From the NCBI GenBank assembly GCA_964429355.1, contig CAYSCH010000199.1, forward strand, positions 1 through 17,102: DNA of 17,102 nucleotides, in the 5' to 3' direction. This document shows, in pieces, positions 17,056 through 17,102 of this stretch. Positions within the stretch are counted from its first letter, which is position 1; every line of letters begins with the position of its first letter. Made by a program: the position numbers and the translations under genes. The stretch is from JAAYAY01 sp964429355. GTDB lineage: Bacteria; Planctomycetota; Planctomycetia; Pirellulales; Thermoguttaceae. The notes under the pieces are model-generated. The model made no database searches, was not told the origin of the DNA, and saw only the letters and a list, made by a program, of their open reading frames with translations.

Positions 17056-17102
17056 TAGTGGGGTGGCCAATTTTTCTTGGATTTTTCAGCCCCCTTTCTG
17101 CT

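Noticed and set aside
16795..17058. 87-residue plus-strand ORF in the pyrimidine-rich tail
   Set aside because: Its Ser/Pro/Leu-rich product reflects the C/T-only composition, and the frame starts inside the terminator-like hairpin.

Overview
The window looks like a metagenome-derived scaffold from a GC-rich planctomycete (Planctomycetota, probably Pirellulales-like). Four things point there: a giant BlaR1/M56 protein with a very long secreted sensor tail carrying discoidin-like domains, a secreted sialidase-like protein, a huge RHS/YD-repeat protein, and long gene-poor spacers with degenerate purine or pyrimidine phrases. A run of ten Ns at 10086-10095 is a scaffold join. The lineage call is inference from gene style. 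No rRNA, tRNA, transposase or CRISPR array was seen.

Layout. The first 6 kb is a single minus-strand gene (6028 down to beyond position 1): an exported RHS/YD-repeat protein of at least 2009 residues. Its RHS core ends near residue 1298, but the protein continues for more than 700 residues through an HExxH-containing segment, two hydrophobic segments, a long coiled-coil-like region and a PPEPT-rich linker. From 6.3 to 7.1 kb come a small unrecognised plus-strand ORF and a truncated copy of a small conserved ORF. A second, apparently intact copy of that ORF lies at 16197-16535. From 7.3 to 8.9 kb is a secreted BNR/Asp-box protein, followed by a stem-loop and a class I SAM methyltransferase (9072-9824) whose composition looks lower in GC than its surroundings.

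From 10.0 to 15.9 kb is a BlaI-BlaR1-type regulatory locus: a good sigma-70-like promoter overlapped by a dyad, the scaffold gap, an ORF that joins a HAD-phosphatase fragment in frame to the C-terminal half of a BlaI-family repressor, a palindromic MITE-like element that supplies the BlaI stop codon, and a 1736-residue M56 metalloprotease-sensor. The last kilobase holds the small conserved gene, two hairpins (one terminator-like) and a pyrimidine-rich spacer.

How they may work together. BlaI/BlaR1 pairs are known signal-dependent derepression systems: the membrane M56 protease senses a ligand and causes loss of the BlaI repressor. Here the approximately 1250-residue extracytoplasmic tail suggests a carbohydrate or cell-surface ligand rather than a beta-lactam (inference). 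The RHS giant and the two small ORFs could be toxin- and immunity-type components, but they are not adjacent in the usual toxin-then-immunity order, so that link is only a hypothesis.
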